From assembly GCA_947632625.1 (NCBI GenBank), contig CANRPZ010000005.1:1-30007 (forward strand): a DNA stretch of 30,007 nt, in the 5' to 3' direction. The notes under the pieces were generated by a model that did not search any database, was not told the DNA's origin, and saw only the letters and a program-made list of their open reading frames with translations. This stretch comes from an uncultured Bacilli bacterium. Lineage in GTDB: Bacteria > Bacillota_I > Bacilli_A > RF39 > UBA660. Both the position numbers and the translations under genes were made by a program. The number at the start of each line of letters is the position of its first letter. Positions within the stretch are counted from its first letter, which is position 1. Below are positions 21,593-29,694 of this stretch, piece by piece.

Positions 21593-22696
21593 TTATAAAT
21601 AAAAGAGTTTTTCGCCGTTTTTATAAATTTCTTTAATTATGCCACTCCCTAAACATTCTTCATCTAAATAGAAAACACAGGCTTGTCCAGGAGTTACTGC
21701 TTTTACTTTTTCAGGGTATTTAACCAGTATCATTCCATTTTCCAAGTATTCTAAAATAACAGGATAATCCTCTCCTCTATAACGAAATTTAGCGCTACAT
21801 TTTTCTGGTCTTTCTTCGCTAATAAAATTAATGTCTTCTAACAAGCAAGCATCGCTATATAAATATTCGCTATTTCCAAAAGCAACATATAAAATGTTTT
21901 TATCTACATCCTTACCACATACATAATGACGTTCCAAATCCCCACTAATACCAACATTTCTTCTTTGACCTATCGTATAATTCATAAGTCCAGTATGCGT
22001 TCCAATAACCTCATTGGTTTTTACATCTACAATTGGTCCAGGATTTGGTTTTAAATAATTTTTAATAAAATTTTGATAATTCCTTTCCCCTATAAAACAA
22101 ATACCTGTTGAATCTTTTTTTTCAGCAACATTTAAGCCAATATCTTTAGCAATTTTTCTAACCTCGGGTTTCGTTAATTCACCAATAGGGAATAGCACAT
22201 GATCTAATTGTTCTTTGGTAATTTTAGCCAAAAAGTAACTTTGATCCTTATTTCGATCGATTGCTCGATAAAGCTTATTATCGATATTTCTAGCATAATG
22301 CCCAGTTGCCATATAATCTGCACCAAGACGCATTGCTTCTTTTTTAAACAAATCAAATTTAATATATTTATTACATAAAAGATCTGGATTGGGTGTTCTA
22401 CCCTTTTTAAGTTCTTCTAAAAAATAAGTAAATACAGAATCCCAATATTCTTTAATAAAATCAATGCGATGAAGAGGAATATCCAAAATTTTACAAGTTT
22501 CCAAAGCATCATTATAATCTTGTTCTTGCGGACATATATTATTCTTTAAATTTGGATTCCCTTCTATATCATTATTAATCAAAGAATCCCAATTACGCAT
22601 GAAAAGTCCTTCTACCTCATAACCATCTTTTTTTAGTAAATAGGCAGCAACAGCAGAATCAACTCCTCCAGAAATACCCACTATAACTTTTGTCAT
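21593..22696 (-). CDS. mnmA: tRNA-specific 2-thiouridylase
   Basis: A 367-residue MnmA, which adds sulfur to the wobble uridine 34 of Lys, Glu and Gln tRNAs using ATP. The PP-loop SGGVDS is at residues 9-14; the two catalytic Cys are Cys108 (PDLLCN) and Cys200 (DSTGICF). A NWD segment near 35-37 and the C-terminal beta-barrel (GLMNYTIGQRRN and following) complete the family picture; length is typical. It starts 12 bp after the end of the toxin gene on the same strand, so it may be co-transcribed with it, an odd pairing of a toxin and an important tRNA enzyme. Confidence 0.95.
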   Translation of the reverse strand: MTKVIVGISGGVDSAVAAYLLKKDGYEVEGLFMRNWDSLINNDIEGNPNLKNNICPQEQDYNDALETCKILDIPLHRIDFIKEYWDSVFTYFLEELKKGRTPNPDLLCNKYIKFDLFKKEAMRLGADYMATGHYARNIDNKLYRAIDRNKDQSYFLAKITKEQLDHVLFPIGELTKPEVRKIAKDIGLNVAEKKDSTGICFIGERNYQNFIKNYLKPNPGPIVDVKTNEVIGTHTGLMNYTIGQRRNVGISGDLERHYVCGKDVDKNILYVAFGNSEYLYSDACLLEDINFISEERPEKCSAKFRYRGEDYPVILEYLENGMILVKYPEKVKAVTPGQACVFYLDEECLGSGIIKEIYKNGEKLFYL

Positions 22697-22708
22697 ACAC
22701 GCATCACC

Positions 22709-23182
22709 TTACTTTTTATTTAATTCTTCTAACATTATTTCTTTAATTTTATCTATATCAGGAAAAAATAAATTAATTCCTTTCTTTTTCATTACTAATA
22801 AAGTCTTGAAATTTTTTAAAATTTCATCTTTTAAATAATCTGATACAACTACAGGTACACCATTTTTTGTGTGAGGATGATCTATATATTTTTCCAATGT
22901 TGGAAAAGCATTTTGAAGCAATATAATAGATTCCTTGTCAGCAATTTTTCCTACCATAATAGATTTGCAACTACCATACTTTTTTTCTTTTTCTTTAATA
23001 ATAGGTTTATATTTTTCTATCTTACTACTTAAGGGAATAAACCATAATATATCTTTATCTTTAATTGTAAAATAGGTTGGTCTTGCCCGTCCATTCTCGT
23101 GATTAATCATTAAACCTCTATCATTAATTTTATCAAAAAAAGCATCTTTAATATGATAGATATAACCTGTTTCAATTTTCAT
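22709..23182 (-). CDS. cptN: Type III toxin-antitoxin endoribonuclease, CptN-like
   Basis: A 157-residue protein resembling CptN toxins (ToxN/AbiQ relatives): an ENGRARPTYF segment (29-38), LWFIPLSSKIEKYKPI (46-61), an IMVGKI strand (75-80), LLQNAFPT (88-95) and a C-terminal FFPDI region (139-143). Such toxins are RNases that cut their own antitoxin transcript into repeat units and are held inactive in a protein-RNA complex; release stops growth, often as phage defence. Directly upstream are the diagnostic partners: a promoter, two 45-bp RNA repeats and a terminator that limits toxin transcription. The ribosome site is ggggag. Family match is from memory of conserved segments; the locus layout is seen directly. 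Confidence 0.82.
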   Translation of the reverse strand: MKIETGYIYHIKDAFFDKINDRGLMINHENGRARPTYFTIKDKDILWFIPLSSKIEKYKPIIKEKEKKYGSCKSIMVGKIADKESIILLQNAFPTLEKYIDHPHTKNGVPVVVSDYLKDEILKNFKTLLVMKKKGINLFFPDIDKIKEIMLEELNKK

Positions 23183-23218
23183 ATAACTCCCCCTTCTTTT
23201 AAAATTATAACATATACA

Positions 23219-23249
23219 AAAAGAAAACTCTATTTTTAAATAGGGTTTT
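23219..23249 (-). terminator. Terminator between antitoxin repeats and toxin gene
   Basis: On the minus strand a 12-base stem (23249-23238 with 23235-23224, one mismatch) precedes a T-rich tract. In type III loci this terminator sets the antitoxin RNA far above the toxin message. Confidence 0.75.
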
Positions 23250-23368
23250 CAATCATTTTCAGTCGGAATTATTTATGAGTCGCACCATCCGTAAGCGACT
23301 AACATTTCGCAATCGGAATTATTTATGAGTCGCACCATCCGTAAGCGACTAACATTTTCTAAAAATGT
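23250..23368 (-). ncRNA. cptI: Type III antitoxin RNA (CptI-like), two repeats
   Basis: Two identical 45-bp units, 23313-23357 (transcribed first) and 23263-23307, with a 50-bp period. In each the RNA can form AGUCGC/GCGACU with a loop holding CGGA, which can pair with UCCG near the end of the unit: an H-type pseudoknot, the known fold of type III antitoxins. The expected RNA start near 23368 follows from the promoter just upstream. About two repeats is usual for CptIN loci. Confidence 0.82.
23263..23357 (-). repeat. Tandem 45-bp antitoxin repeats
   Basis: Copies at 23263-23307 and 23313-23357 are identical; a third, diverged copy is at 23517-23560. Confidence 0.9.
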
Positions 23369-23374
23369 AACTTT

Positions 23375-23403
23375 ACTATAATATAGTTCATCATGAATGT
23401 CAA
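23375..23403 (-). promoter_or_regulatory. Promoter of the antitoxin-toxin operon
   Basis: On the minus strand a consensus TTGACA (23403-23398), a 17-bp spacer and TATAGT (23380-23375). Confidence 0.75.
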
Positions 23404-23469
23404 GTTCATTTTAAATGTATTATAGTACTTTTACTATATGCTAAAAATTTAAATTTATGTAGTACTTTA

Positions 23470-23503
23470 ATAAAAAAGAAAACTCCATTTTAAATAAAGT
23501 TTT
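23470..23503 (-). terminator. Terminator of the single-repeat antitoxin RNA
   Basis: On the minus strand a 12-base stem (23503-23492 with 23490-23479, two G-U pairs), then a T-rich tract. It is a clear sequence relative of the terminator at 23219-23249. Confidence 0.65.
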
Positions 23504-23570
23504 CAATCATATTCAATCGGAATAATTTATATTCCGCACTATCCGAGAGCGGTTAACATTTTCTAAAAAT
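23504..23570 (-). ncRNA. Diverged single-repeat antitoxin-like RNA
   Basis: The unit 23517-23560 aligns with the 45-bp repeats and keeps the CGGA...UCCG pairing. In the main stem a U-A pair becomes C-G by changes on both sides, while the outer pair is lost. It has its own terminator and a weak promoter candidate (TATAAA at 23582-23577), but no toxin gene follows it; the next thing downstream is the complete two-repeat locus. Confidence 0.6.
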
Positions 23571-23605
23571 GTATTTTTTATAGTACTATTTCTCTTATGC
23601 CAGAA

Positions 23606-24112
23606 TTACTTTTTTTCAAATACTGGAATTTCTTTTAATTGACGTAATCTTGTACGAGCACTATCTTCTAATAATGCCTCATTCCAAGCTTCTTTTAAAA
23701 TGTCTTGTGTTTTGCTTTGTGCTAATTTAAAAAGAGTATATAATATTTCAGTAATTATAGTTTGGTCTGCTTCTTGATCAAATATATAATGTGTACCTAA
23801 ATCATTTAATGGAAAAATATTATCTACTACATTTACCATACATAGCATGTTTGGATGGACAAAGTATTTAATTTTTGAATCATTTTCAATTGCTAAAACA
23901 TATTTATGAGTATAGTATTCACAAAAAAGTCCATTTCCCATATATTTCAAAATTGTAACTAGATATCTATTATAATCAAAATTTTTTATTATAAATTTAG
24001 TTATCGCATATTCATTTTTTAAATTATCGCCTGGAATTATTAAATGATTGAGATTGCAAAAATATAGTTTGCCAATTTCTAAATCATTTACATTTTTTAT
24101 TGCTTCTGACAT
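23606..24112 (-). CDS. Hypothetical protein upstream of the antitoxin RNAs
   Basis: A soluble 168-residue protein, without signal peptide or membrane helix; an N-terminal beta-rich half (GKLYFCNLNHLIIPG and YLVTILKYMGNGLF) and a helical C-terminal half ending in basic residues (ARTRLRQLKEIPVFEKK). Its ribosome site is aaggaag. It is followed, 45 bp after the stop, by the single-repeat antitoxin RNA. I do not recognise the family and cannot say if it belongs to the toxin-antitoxin locus. Confidence 0.7.
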   Translation of the reverse strand: MSEAIKNVNDLEIGKLYFCNLNHLIIPGDNLKNEYAITKFIIKNFDYNRYLVTILKYMGNGLFCEYYTHKYVLAIENDSKIKYFVHPNMLCMVNVVDNIFPLNDLGTHYIFDQEADQTIITEILYTLFKLAQSKTQDILKEAWNEALLEDSARTRLRQLKEIPVFEKK

Positions 24113-24142
24113 TTTCTTCCTTCTTTCTAAAACATGAATTAT

Positions 24143-24171
24143 AGTATATAATACAACACCTAAAAAGTCAA
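24143..24171 (-). promoter_or_regulatory. Promoter of the 168-residue protein gene
   Basis: On the minus strand TTGACT (24171-24166), a 17-bp spacer and TATACT (24148-24143). Confidence 0.7.
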
Positions 24172-24192
24172 TGAATTCGTTTTCTATTCTCT

Positions 24193-24762
24193 TTATCCTA
24201 AAAGCAATGTTAAAACAGGATTGGAAACAAAATAGATGAAAATATCATTTAAAAGAATAAGGAGAATTAAAAACATAATATATTTTAAATTACTCATAAA
24301 TAAATAATTTTTTCGACAAATTGAGGAAATATAAGCACTTACAAAGCGGCAAAATTTAGTAAAAAGCAAAAAAAGAAAGAAAAGAAAAAGCAATTTTACC
24401 AACAAAAAATAAAGTAAAAAATTTAGAATTGCATTGATTTTAAATAAGGAAAAAAAGATAGGAATTATAAAACCAACACTAATTCCTTCTACAAATATAT
24501 AAAGCATTAATAAAGGTACACCAATAAAACAAAATAAAGTTGCAACAAGAAACAAAAGAAGGATAAAATGATAAAATATATTTTTATATTGAAAAACATT
24601 TTCCTGAAAAAGATTTGTTAAGGATAAGAAAATGGAATCCTTTATTGTAGCATCCTGTTTAAAATAAAATAAAAAACCCGTAATAACTCCACATAAGAAT
24701 ATAATTGTAATGAATAGAAGAATTACTTTATTTCTTTTAAAGCTTGTCCATAGCGTTTTCAT
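24193..24762 (-). CDS. SpoIIM/DUF95-like integral membrane protein
   Basis: A 189-residue protein with five or so membrane helices, dominated by Phe, Leu and Ile. Layout and length resemble stage II sporulation protein M and other DUF95 proteins: a first helix after a basic start, then a soluble stretch, a GVPLLMLYIFVEGISVGFIIP segment (about residues 83-103), two long helices and a final helix. SpoIIM takes part in septal peptidoglycan removal during engulfment, but DUF95 proteins also exist in non-sporeformers. ATG 24762 lies at the right distance from gaggtgg; a GTG two codons earlier is too close. Confidence 0.6.
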   Translation of the reverse strand: MKTLWTSFKRNKVILLFITIIFLCGVITGFLFYFKQDATIKDSIFLSLTNLFQENVFQYKNIFYHFILLLFLVATLFCFIGVPLLMLYIFVEGISVGFIIPIFFSLFKINAILNFLLYFLLVKLLFLFFLFLLFTKFCRFVSAYISSICRKNYLFMSNLKYIMFLILLILLNDIFIYFVSNPVLTLLLG

Positions 24763-24841
24763 AATCACGAGCCACCTCTTGTTAAATCATATTTACTAAA
24801 TTGCAAAAATATGTTAAATTTATTGTATTAGAGGTGACATT

Positions 24842-24943
24842 ATGAAAAAAAGAACAAGAAAAATATTAGTATGGTTTATGGTTTTACTAATGGTTGGTAG
24901 TGTATTTGCAACCCTAATTGGTATCATGTTATCAGCAAAATAA
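24842..24943 (+). CDS. 33-residue membrane mini-protein, DUF4044-like
   Basis: A short frame with a clear ribosome site (gaggtgac) 6 bases before the ATG and a terminator right after the stop. A basic start (KKRTRK) is followed by one helix, VWFMVLLMVGSVFATLIGIM. The pattern WxM-LLM-GS resembles small DUF4044 proteins of Bacillota, whose function is unknown. It is divergent from the SpoIIM-like gene. Confidence 0.7.
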   Translation: MKKRTRKILVWFMVLLMVGSVFATLIGIMLSAK

Positions 24944-24966
24944 GCCTAATTTTAGGTTTTTTTTCT
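24942..24966 (+). terminator. Terminator of the mini-protein gene
   Basis: CCTA (24945-24948) pairs with TAGG (24953-24956) around a 4-nt loop, with flanking A/T pairs and a run of eight T after it. Confidence 0.6.
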
Positions 24967-24994
24967 TGTATTTTTTTAAATACTAGATTATAAT
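24966..24994 (+). promoter_or_regulatory. Promoter of pilB
   Basis: TTGTAT at 24966-24971, a 17-bp spacer and TATAAT at 24989-24994, 25 bp before the start codon. Confidence 0.5.
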
Positions 24995-25019
24995 TATAAA
25001 AGAATAAAGAGGAAGGAAC

Positions 25020-26309
25020 ATGGCTATGTTTAAAGAATACGATTATGAAAAATTACCAGTGGTAGATATTGTTAACGAAATGATTTTAGATGCAGCAAAG
25101 AAAAATGCAAGTGATATCCATTTCGATCCTAGCCCAACGGTTTTAAATGTCCGTATTCGTGTCGATGGAGAACTCGTCCATTATGCAACAGTTCCCGAAT
25201 CTGTTAAAAACCCTTTAATTACTCGTATTAAAATTATTTCTGGTATGAATATAACAGAATCACGTCTACCTCAAGATGGTGCAATAAAAAATGTTATTGA
25301 AGATGATGGACTTGACTTACGTGTTTCTACTCTACCTACCGTTTATGGAGAAAAAGTAGTTATTCGTATTTTGGATTATTCTATGAGTACAGAAGGATTA
25401 GAATCTTTAGGATTTTCTGCCAAAAACCTTCCTAAAGTACAAAAATTAATTAAAGAACCAAATGGTATTATATTAATTACGGGAGCAACAGGTACAGGAA
25501 AATCAACTACCGTTTACTCTATGCTTCAAATTTTAAATACAACGGAAAGAAATATCATTACCGTTGAAGATCCAGTCGAAATGAAATTAAGTGGTATTAA
25601 CCAAGTACAAACGATGAGTGAAATTGGCCTTACTTTTGCTAATGCATTACGTAGTATATTAAGACAAGACCCAAATGTTATAATGATCGGAGAAATTCGT
25701 GACGATGAAACAGCTCGAATTGCGGTTCGTGCTTCTATTACTGGACATTTAGTATTATCAACCATCCACACCAACAATTCCTTAAATACAATTGAAAGAT
25801 TATTGGATATGGACGTAGAACGTTATCTTTTAGGTTCTGCTCTTATTGGTGTTATTAGTCAAAGATTAGTAAAAAAATTATGTCCGAAATGCCGTACCTC
25901 TAGGCCTACCACGGCTTATGAAAAAAATGTATTTAAACAAGTCCTTGGTATGGAAATTAATGATATCTATACTCCGGTAGGTTGTGATGAATGTTACCAA
26001 GGTTATAAAGGTCGTGTTGCTCTTCAAGAGGTACTATTAATTAATCAAAACGTTCGTGATGCTATAACGAATAATGTTCGAAAAGACGATTTACGTAAAT
26101 TAGTATACGACCATGATACAATTACCCTTTTAGAGGATGGTCTTACCAAAGTAATTGAAGGATTAACAAGTTTTGAAGAAATATTACGAGTTATTGATAT
26201 TGAAGATGATTTAGGAAATGAAGACGTTGAAATTAAAAACGCTTTAATTGGAAAAACAAATACCAATACAGAGTCAAATGTAGAACCAGAAACTTTAGAA
26301 ACCATATAA
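25020..26309 (+). CDS. pilB: Type IV pilus / competence assembly ATPase (PilB/GspE/ComGA family)
   Basis: A 429-residue hexameric secretion ATPase. Walker A GATGTGKST is at 155-163, the Asp box TVEDPVE at 181-187, Walker B IMIGEIRD at 221-228, the His box TGHLVLSTIHTN at 241-252, and the zinc-binding Cys pairs Cys288/Cys291 and Cys322/Cys325 are intact. It powers extension of pilus-like fibres from the inner face of the membrane. It lacks the long N-terminal domain of proteobacterial PilB, as ComGA does. A 50-residue acidic tail follows the ATPase domain. It converges with pilD and pilC; no pilin gene is seen in the window. Confidence 0.92.
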   Translation: MAMFKEYDYEKLPVVDIVNEMILDAAKKNASDIHFDPSPTVLNVRIRVDGELVHYATVPESVKNPLITRIKIISGMNITESRLPQDGAIKNVIEDDGLDLRVSTLPTVYGEKVVIRILDYSMSTEGLESLGFSAKNLPKVQKLIKEPNGIILITGATGTGKSTTVYSMLQILNTTERNIITVEDPVEMKLSGINQVQTMSEIGLTFANALRSILRQDPNVIMIGEIRDDETARIAVRASITGHLVLSTIHTNNSLNTIERLLDMDVERYLLGSALIGVISQRLVKKLCPKCRTSRPTTAYEKNVFKQVLGMEINDIYTPVGCDECYQGYKGRVALQEVLLINQNVRDAITNNVRKDDLRKLVYDHDTITLLEDGLTKVIEGLTSFEEILRVIDIEDDLGNEDVEIKNALIGKTNTNTESNVEPETLETI

Positions 26310-26340
26310 AAAGAATCAAAACACATGATTCTTTTTTTTA
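26310..26340. terminator. Bidirectional terminator between pilB and pilD
   Basis: AAAGAATCA at 26310-26318 pairs with TGATTCTTT at 26326-26334, with T runs outside on the plus side and A-rich sequence on the other, between two convergent genes. Confidence 0.75.
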
Positions 26341-27093
26341 AAATAAATAAAATATAAGACTAAACTTTTCTATAAAAAAGTAAATGATAAAAGCACTACT
26401 AACCAAAAACGGTCCAAAAGGAACCTCATTATCCTTTTTTAATAAAAGAGTTCCTACTGCATAAGGTAAAGCTAGAAAAGTTGAAAAAATCAAAGCCATT
26501 ATAGCATATTTAAAACCAAGCGCCATACCCAATATAAAAGAAAACTTAACATCTCCCCCACCTAGTGCATCTCTTTTAAATAAAAAGGAACCTAAATAAC
26601 CAATAAAGAGTAAAACCAAAAAGGAAAGAAAACCGTAAAGGACATTAAGAAAAGCATTGGCTAGACCAAAATAATAAAATCTTAAACCAAACAATAAAAT
26701 AGCACTAATTACTAAAGGAGAATCCAATATTATCATATATTTAAAATCGGTTATAAAAATAAGAACCAATAAAGATGCCAATATTATAGATACAAAAAAA
26801 GCATAAGAAAAATGAAATTTCAAATAGGAAATTAAAAATAAAATTCCTGTCAGTAATTCATAGAGTAAATATTCTTTAGAGAGTTTTTGTTTACAATGAT
26901 GGCATCTTCCCCTTAAAAAAAGAAAAGAGAAAATTGGAATTAATTCGTACCATTTTAAAGCGTGGTTACAATAAGTACAATGACTCCCCGGTTTTATTAA
27001 AGACTCGTGATTTGGAAGCCTTGTTCCTACAACATAATAAAATGAGCCAAAAACAGTCCCTAAAACAAACAAAATTATACTATTAAAAACCAT
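26338..27093 (-). CDS. pilD: Prepilin leader peptidase / N-methyltransferase
   Basis: A 251-residue polytopic aspartic protease of the PilD/ComC family. An N-terminal cytoplasmic loop has two Cys pairs (Cys39/Cys42, Cys64/Cys67) that bind zinc in the methylase domain; the active-site aspartates are Asp116 (FITDFKYM) and Asp181 (GGGD). It cuts and methylates prepilins. It begins 10 bp after pilC on the same strand and so forms an operon with it. Confidence 0.92.
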   Translation of the reverse strand: MVFNSIILFVLGTVFGSFYYVVGTRLPNHESLIKPGSHCTYCNHALKWYELIPIFSFLFLRGRCHHCKQKLSKEYLLYELLTGILFLISYLKFHFSYAFFVSIILASLLVLIFITDFKYMIILDSPLVISAILLFGLRFYYFGLANAFLNVLYGFLSFLVLLFIGYLGSFLFKRDALGGGDVKFSFILGMALGFKYAIMALIFSTFLALPYAVGTLLLKKDNEVPFGPFLVSSAFIIYFFIEKFSLIFYLF

Positions 27094-27103
27094 AACTACT
27101 CAC

Positions 27104-28672
27104 CTATTGGATGCTTTCCATTAATCCAAACATTGGTAAAATAACCGCTAGAATGATACCTCCGACAACCAGTGCCAAAAAGGAAATTAAAACGGGTTCA
27201 ATAAAGGATTTTAAATTACTAACCAAATTACGATGCATTTCGGCATAATAATCACTAACTTTTTTCATCATTTCGGCTAATTGTCCAGTTGACTCTCCAG
27301 TTACAATCATATAGTAAGCAACATCTGGAACAGCCCATTGATTTTTAAAGGATTCTGATATTTTATTACCTTTAACTATATTTTCAATAGTATTATTCAT
27401 AATTTCTTTATAAATCTCATTATTCGTAATACGACTCAAAATAGCCATACTATCGGTAATAAATACGTTATTTGATAAAAGGGACGAAAACGTTTTCGTA
27501 AAAATGGTTAATTCGTTATAAATAATGATTTTTCCCATGACTGGAACATGCATAAGAAAATATTGTAAATTTTTTCTAAAGGCTTTAATATTCTTATAAC
27601 ATAGAAATAAAACCAAAAAGCTTATAACTATTACAAGCAAAATATTGAAAATATTTAATTTTAAAAAGTCGCTAAAATTGATAATAAACAAAGTTAACCC
27701 CGCAATTTCAGCATCAGAATCACGATAAATCTTAACAAACTCTGGGATAACATAAAGTAAAATAAAAGTAACAACCCCTAAAGCAAAAATCATAATTATA
27801 GATGGATAAGTTAAGGCGCTAATCATATCTCTACGGGTACGATCAAGTTCCGTATAATAATTAGACATATCGGTTAAGGTACTTTCGAGTTCCCCTGTTG
27901 CTTCAGCAGCACGTATCATATTGATTAATAAGGCTGGAAACATTCCTCCTTGTTTTTCCAAGGCTTTAGAAAAAGGCTCACCCATTGTAAGCTCATAAAC
28001 AATGGATTGAAAATGTTTACGATATTGCTTTTTCTTTTGCATTTGATTATTTAAAATTTTGACAGATTCCGTTAATGTTAAACCACTTTTAATATAAGTA
28101 GATAATTGTGTTAGCCAGAATAATAAATCCTTTGTCGACATTTTAACAGCAAAAACACTCGTATCTCCATAAAGAAAATCAATGGTTTTATTATTTCTAA
28201 TATCATAAACAATATAACCTTCTTGTAATAAGAACGTATTAACATCTAATTTTGAATACCCATTAATAGTACCCGTTTCTAATTTTCCGTCTTTATTTCT
28301 AGCTTTATATTGAAATACTTTAGGTGCTTCACTACGAATGCTTCCCTCATTTTGTAAATCGATTAGTAAAGCTTGACGCATTTTTTCTAATTTTTCATTT
28401 TGTTTTTTTACAAAGAATAAATTATTATACATCTCTTGATATTTAGCTTTCTTTTGCTTTTTAAGTTCCGCTTTCTTACTATTATCCTCTTTTTTTGTAA
28501 TACTTTTATACGCTTGATCCACTTGTTTACTAGTATGGTTAAATAAAGAAAGAAAAAGATCAATAAAAATAAATTTTAACCCTCTAAAGCAAAAATAAAA
28601 AATATCTCTAATAACAAAAAAAGGAATGAAAAGAACATTTATTTTTTCAGTTTCTTTAGTTTCAGTTATCAT
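27104..28672 (-). CDS. pilC: Type IV pilus / competence inner-membrane platform protein (PilC/GspF/ComGB family) with N-terminal extension
   Basis: A 522-residue protein started at ATG 28672, which follows ggaggata; a frame 14 codons longer has no ribosome site. Two T2SSF domains are visible (about 180-310 and 375-515), each with the helix pattern and the GE(P/S) type loops (MGEPFSKAL, TGESTGQLAEMM). A GspF N-terminal segment (FQYKARNKDGKLETG) starts near residue 125. Ahead of it lies an unusual extension of about 120 residues with a hydrophobic stretch (about 12-45) and a Lys-rich coiled coil. Usual family length is about 350-420. It recruits PilB and holds the pilus base. Confidence 0.9.
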   Translation of the reverse strand: MITETKETEKINVLFIPFFVIRDIFYFCFRGLKFIFIDLFLSLFNHTSKQVDQAYKSITKKEDNSKKAELKKQKKAKYQEMYNNLFFVKKQNEKLEKMRQALLIDLQNEGSIRSEAPKVFQYKARNKDGKLETGTINGYSKLDVNTFLLQEGYIVYDIRNNKTIDFLYGDTSVFAVKMSTKDLLFWLTQLSTYIKSGLTLTESVKILNNQMQKKKQYRKHFQSIVYELTMGEPFSKALEKQGGMFPALLINMIRAAEATGELESTLTDMSNYYTELDRTRRDMISALTYPSIIMIFALGVVTFILLYVIPEFVKIYRDSDAEIAGLTLFIINFSDFLKLNIFNILLVIVISFLVLFLCYKNIKAFRKNLQYFLMHVPVMGKIIIYNELTIFTKTFSSLLSNNVFITDSMAILSRITNNEIYKEIMNNTIENIVKGNKISESFKNQWAVPDVAYYMIVTGESTGQLAEMMKKVSDYYAEMHRNLVSNLKSFIEPVLISFLALVVGGIILAVILPMFGLMESIQ

Positions 28673-28785
28673 TTTATCCTCCTTTATTATTCTCTTAAAA
28701 ATTATATCACACAATTATCCTTTTTGCCTAGAAAAATATACAACTTATCTAGAAATGTTACATAAAATAAAGTAAAGGTGATGTT

Positions 28786-29067
28786 ATGTATAATACCGGA
28801 CCTGTTTTTAAAGGCATTACGTTTTCTAAAATCCTTGGGGGAATATCCAAAACGTTACAAGTAGCAAATGAGGTCATTCCCATTTATCAAAAAACCAAAC
28901 CAATGATTCAAAATACTAGAAATATGATTAATACATTAAAAAGTTTTTCTAAAACAACGAGCAAAAGTCCTCTGCAAAATAAAGAAAACAAACCAAAAAT
29001 AAAGAAAGAAAATACCCAACCAATTAAAAAAGAGGAAAAATTTTCTTCCCCTACTTTCTTTTTATAA
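28786..29067 (+). CDS. YqfQ-like protein
   Basis: A 93-residue protein with a Gly-containing amphipathic N-terminus, then an ILGGISKTLQVANEVIP-IYQKTKPMIQN segment (about 16-43) and a Lys/Pro-rich charged tail. This resembles YqfQ of Bacillus, whose gene also lies close to trmK and sigA. Function unknown. The ribosome site is aaaggtga. The 3' end overlaps the convergent trmK by 6 bp. Confidence 0.55.
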   Translation: MYNTGPVFKGITFSKILGGISKTLQVANEVIPIYQKTKPMIQNTRNMINTLKSFSKTTSKSPLQNKENKPKIKKENTQPIKKEEKFSSPTFFL

Positions 29068-29694
29068 ATATCTTTTTAATAACCATAATTTCCAATAAAG
29101 TCTTAATTTTTTACTAAAATGTCCAGGCAAATTCTTTACTATACCTTTTAATTCATTAAAAAGATAAAGGTAGTAAGAATGATTTTCTTCATGGTAAATT
29201 CCATATTCGATTTCCACGCAATTTAGCTTTCGTTTTTCTTTAGTATATTTACCAATTACATAGTAGTGCCCATTTTCGTAAATAATCTTCTCTTCTGTTA
29301 AAGAATACCCTATTTTTTGCACTTTTTTTCTTAATTTAGGCAAATCATTATTCGATTGTAATATAAGTTTTTGAATGTATTTTTTATTTACGGATTCTAA
29401 AATATGTAAGATTGTGTTTGTTCCCATTCCCGAAATAATAAGCGTATTTAATTTTTCTTGATCTAAATTCTCTAGCCCATCCGATAAAAATAGTGGAATC
29501 GAAACATTTTCTTTTTGACAATTTTTCTTCGCCATTTCTAAAGCATTCTTATGAATATCCGAAGCAATAACGGATGTGCATTTTTTTTCTTTTTTTAAAA
29601 AAATAGCCAAGTAAGCATGATCACACCCTATATCTGCCACTCGATCTAATTTTTCAACAAAACCAGCAATTGTATTTAATCTTAATTGTTTCAT
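29062..29694 (-). CDS. trmK: tRNA (adenine22-N1)-methyltransferase
   Basis: A 210-residue SAM-dependent methyltransferase of the TrmK/YqfN family. LRLNTIAGFV at 4-13 is the family start, motif I is ADIGCDHAYL (20-29), motif II SDIHKNAL (45-52) and the catalytic-site segment ISGMGTNTI (87-95). It methylates N1 of A22 in the D-loop of tRNAs such as tRNA-Ser and tRNA-Tyr. Its ATG shares one base with the rpoD stop codon (TAATG), so the pair is translationally coupled, matching the sigA-trmK order of Bacilli. Confidence 0.9.
   Translation of the reverse strand: MKQLRLNTIAGFVEKLDRVADIGCDHAYLAIFLKKEKKCTSVIASDIHKNALEMAKKNCQKENVSIPLFLSDGLENLDQEKLNTLIISGMGTNTILHILESVNKKYIQKLILQSNNDLPKLRKKVQKIGYSLTEEKIIYENGHYYVIGKYTKEKRKLNCVEIEYGIYHEENHSYYLYLFNELKGIVKNLPGHFSKKLRLYWKLWLLKRYL

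Noticed and set aside
23263..23560. Repeats resembling a small CRISPR array
   Set aside because: The units are 45 bp with only 5 bp between them, contain pseudoknot pairing and lead through a terminator into a toxin gene. There are no unique spacers and no cas genes.
25526..26326. Minus-strand frames across pilB
   Set aside because: pilB is certain from its motifs; these are antisense shadows.
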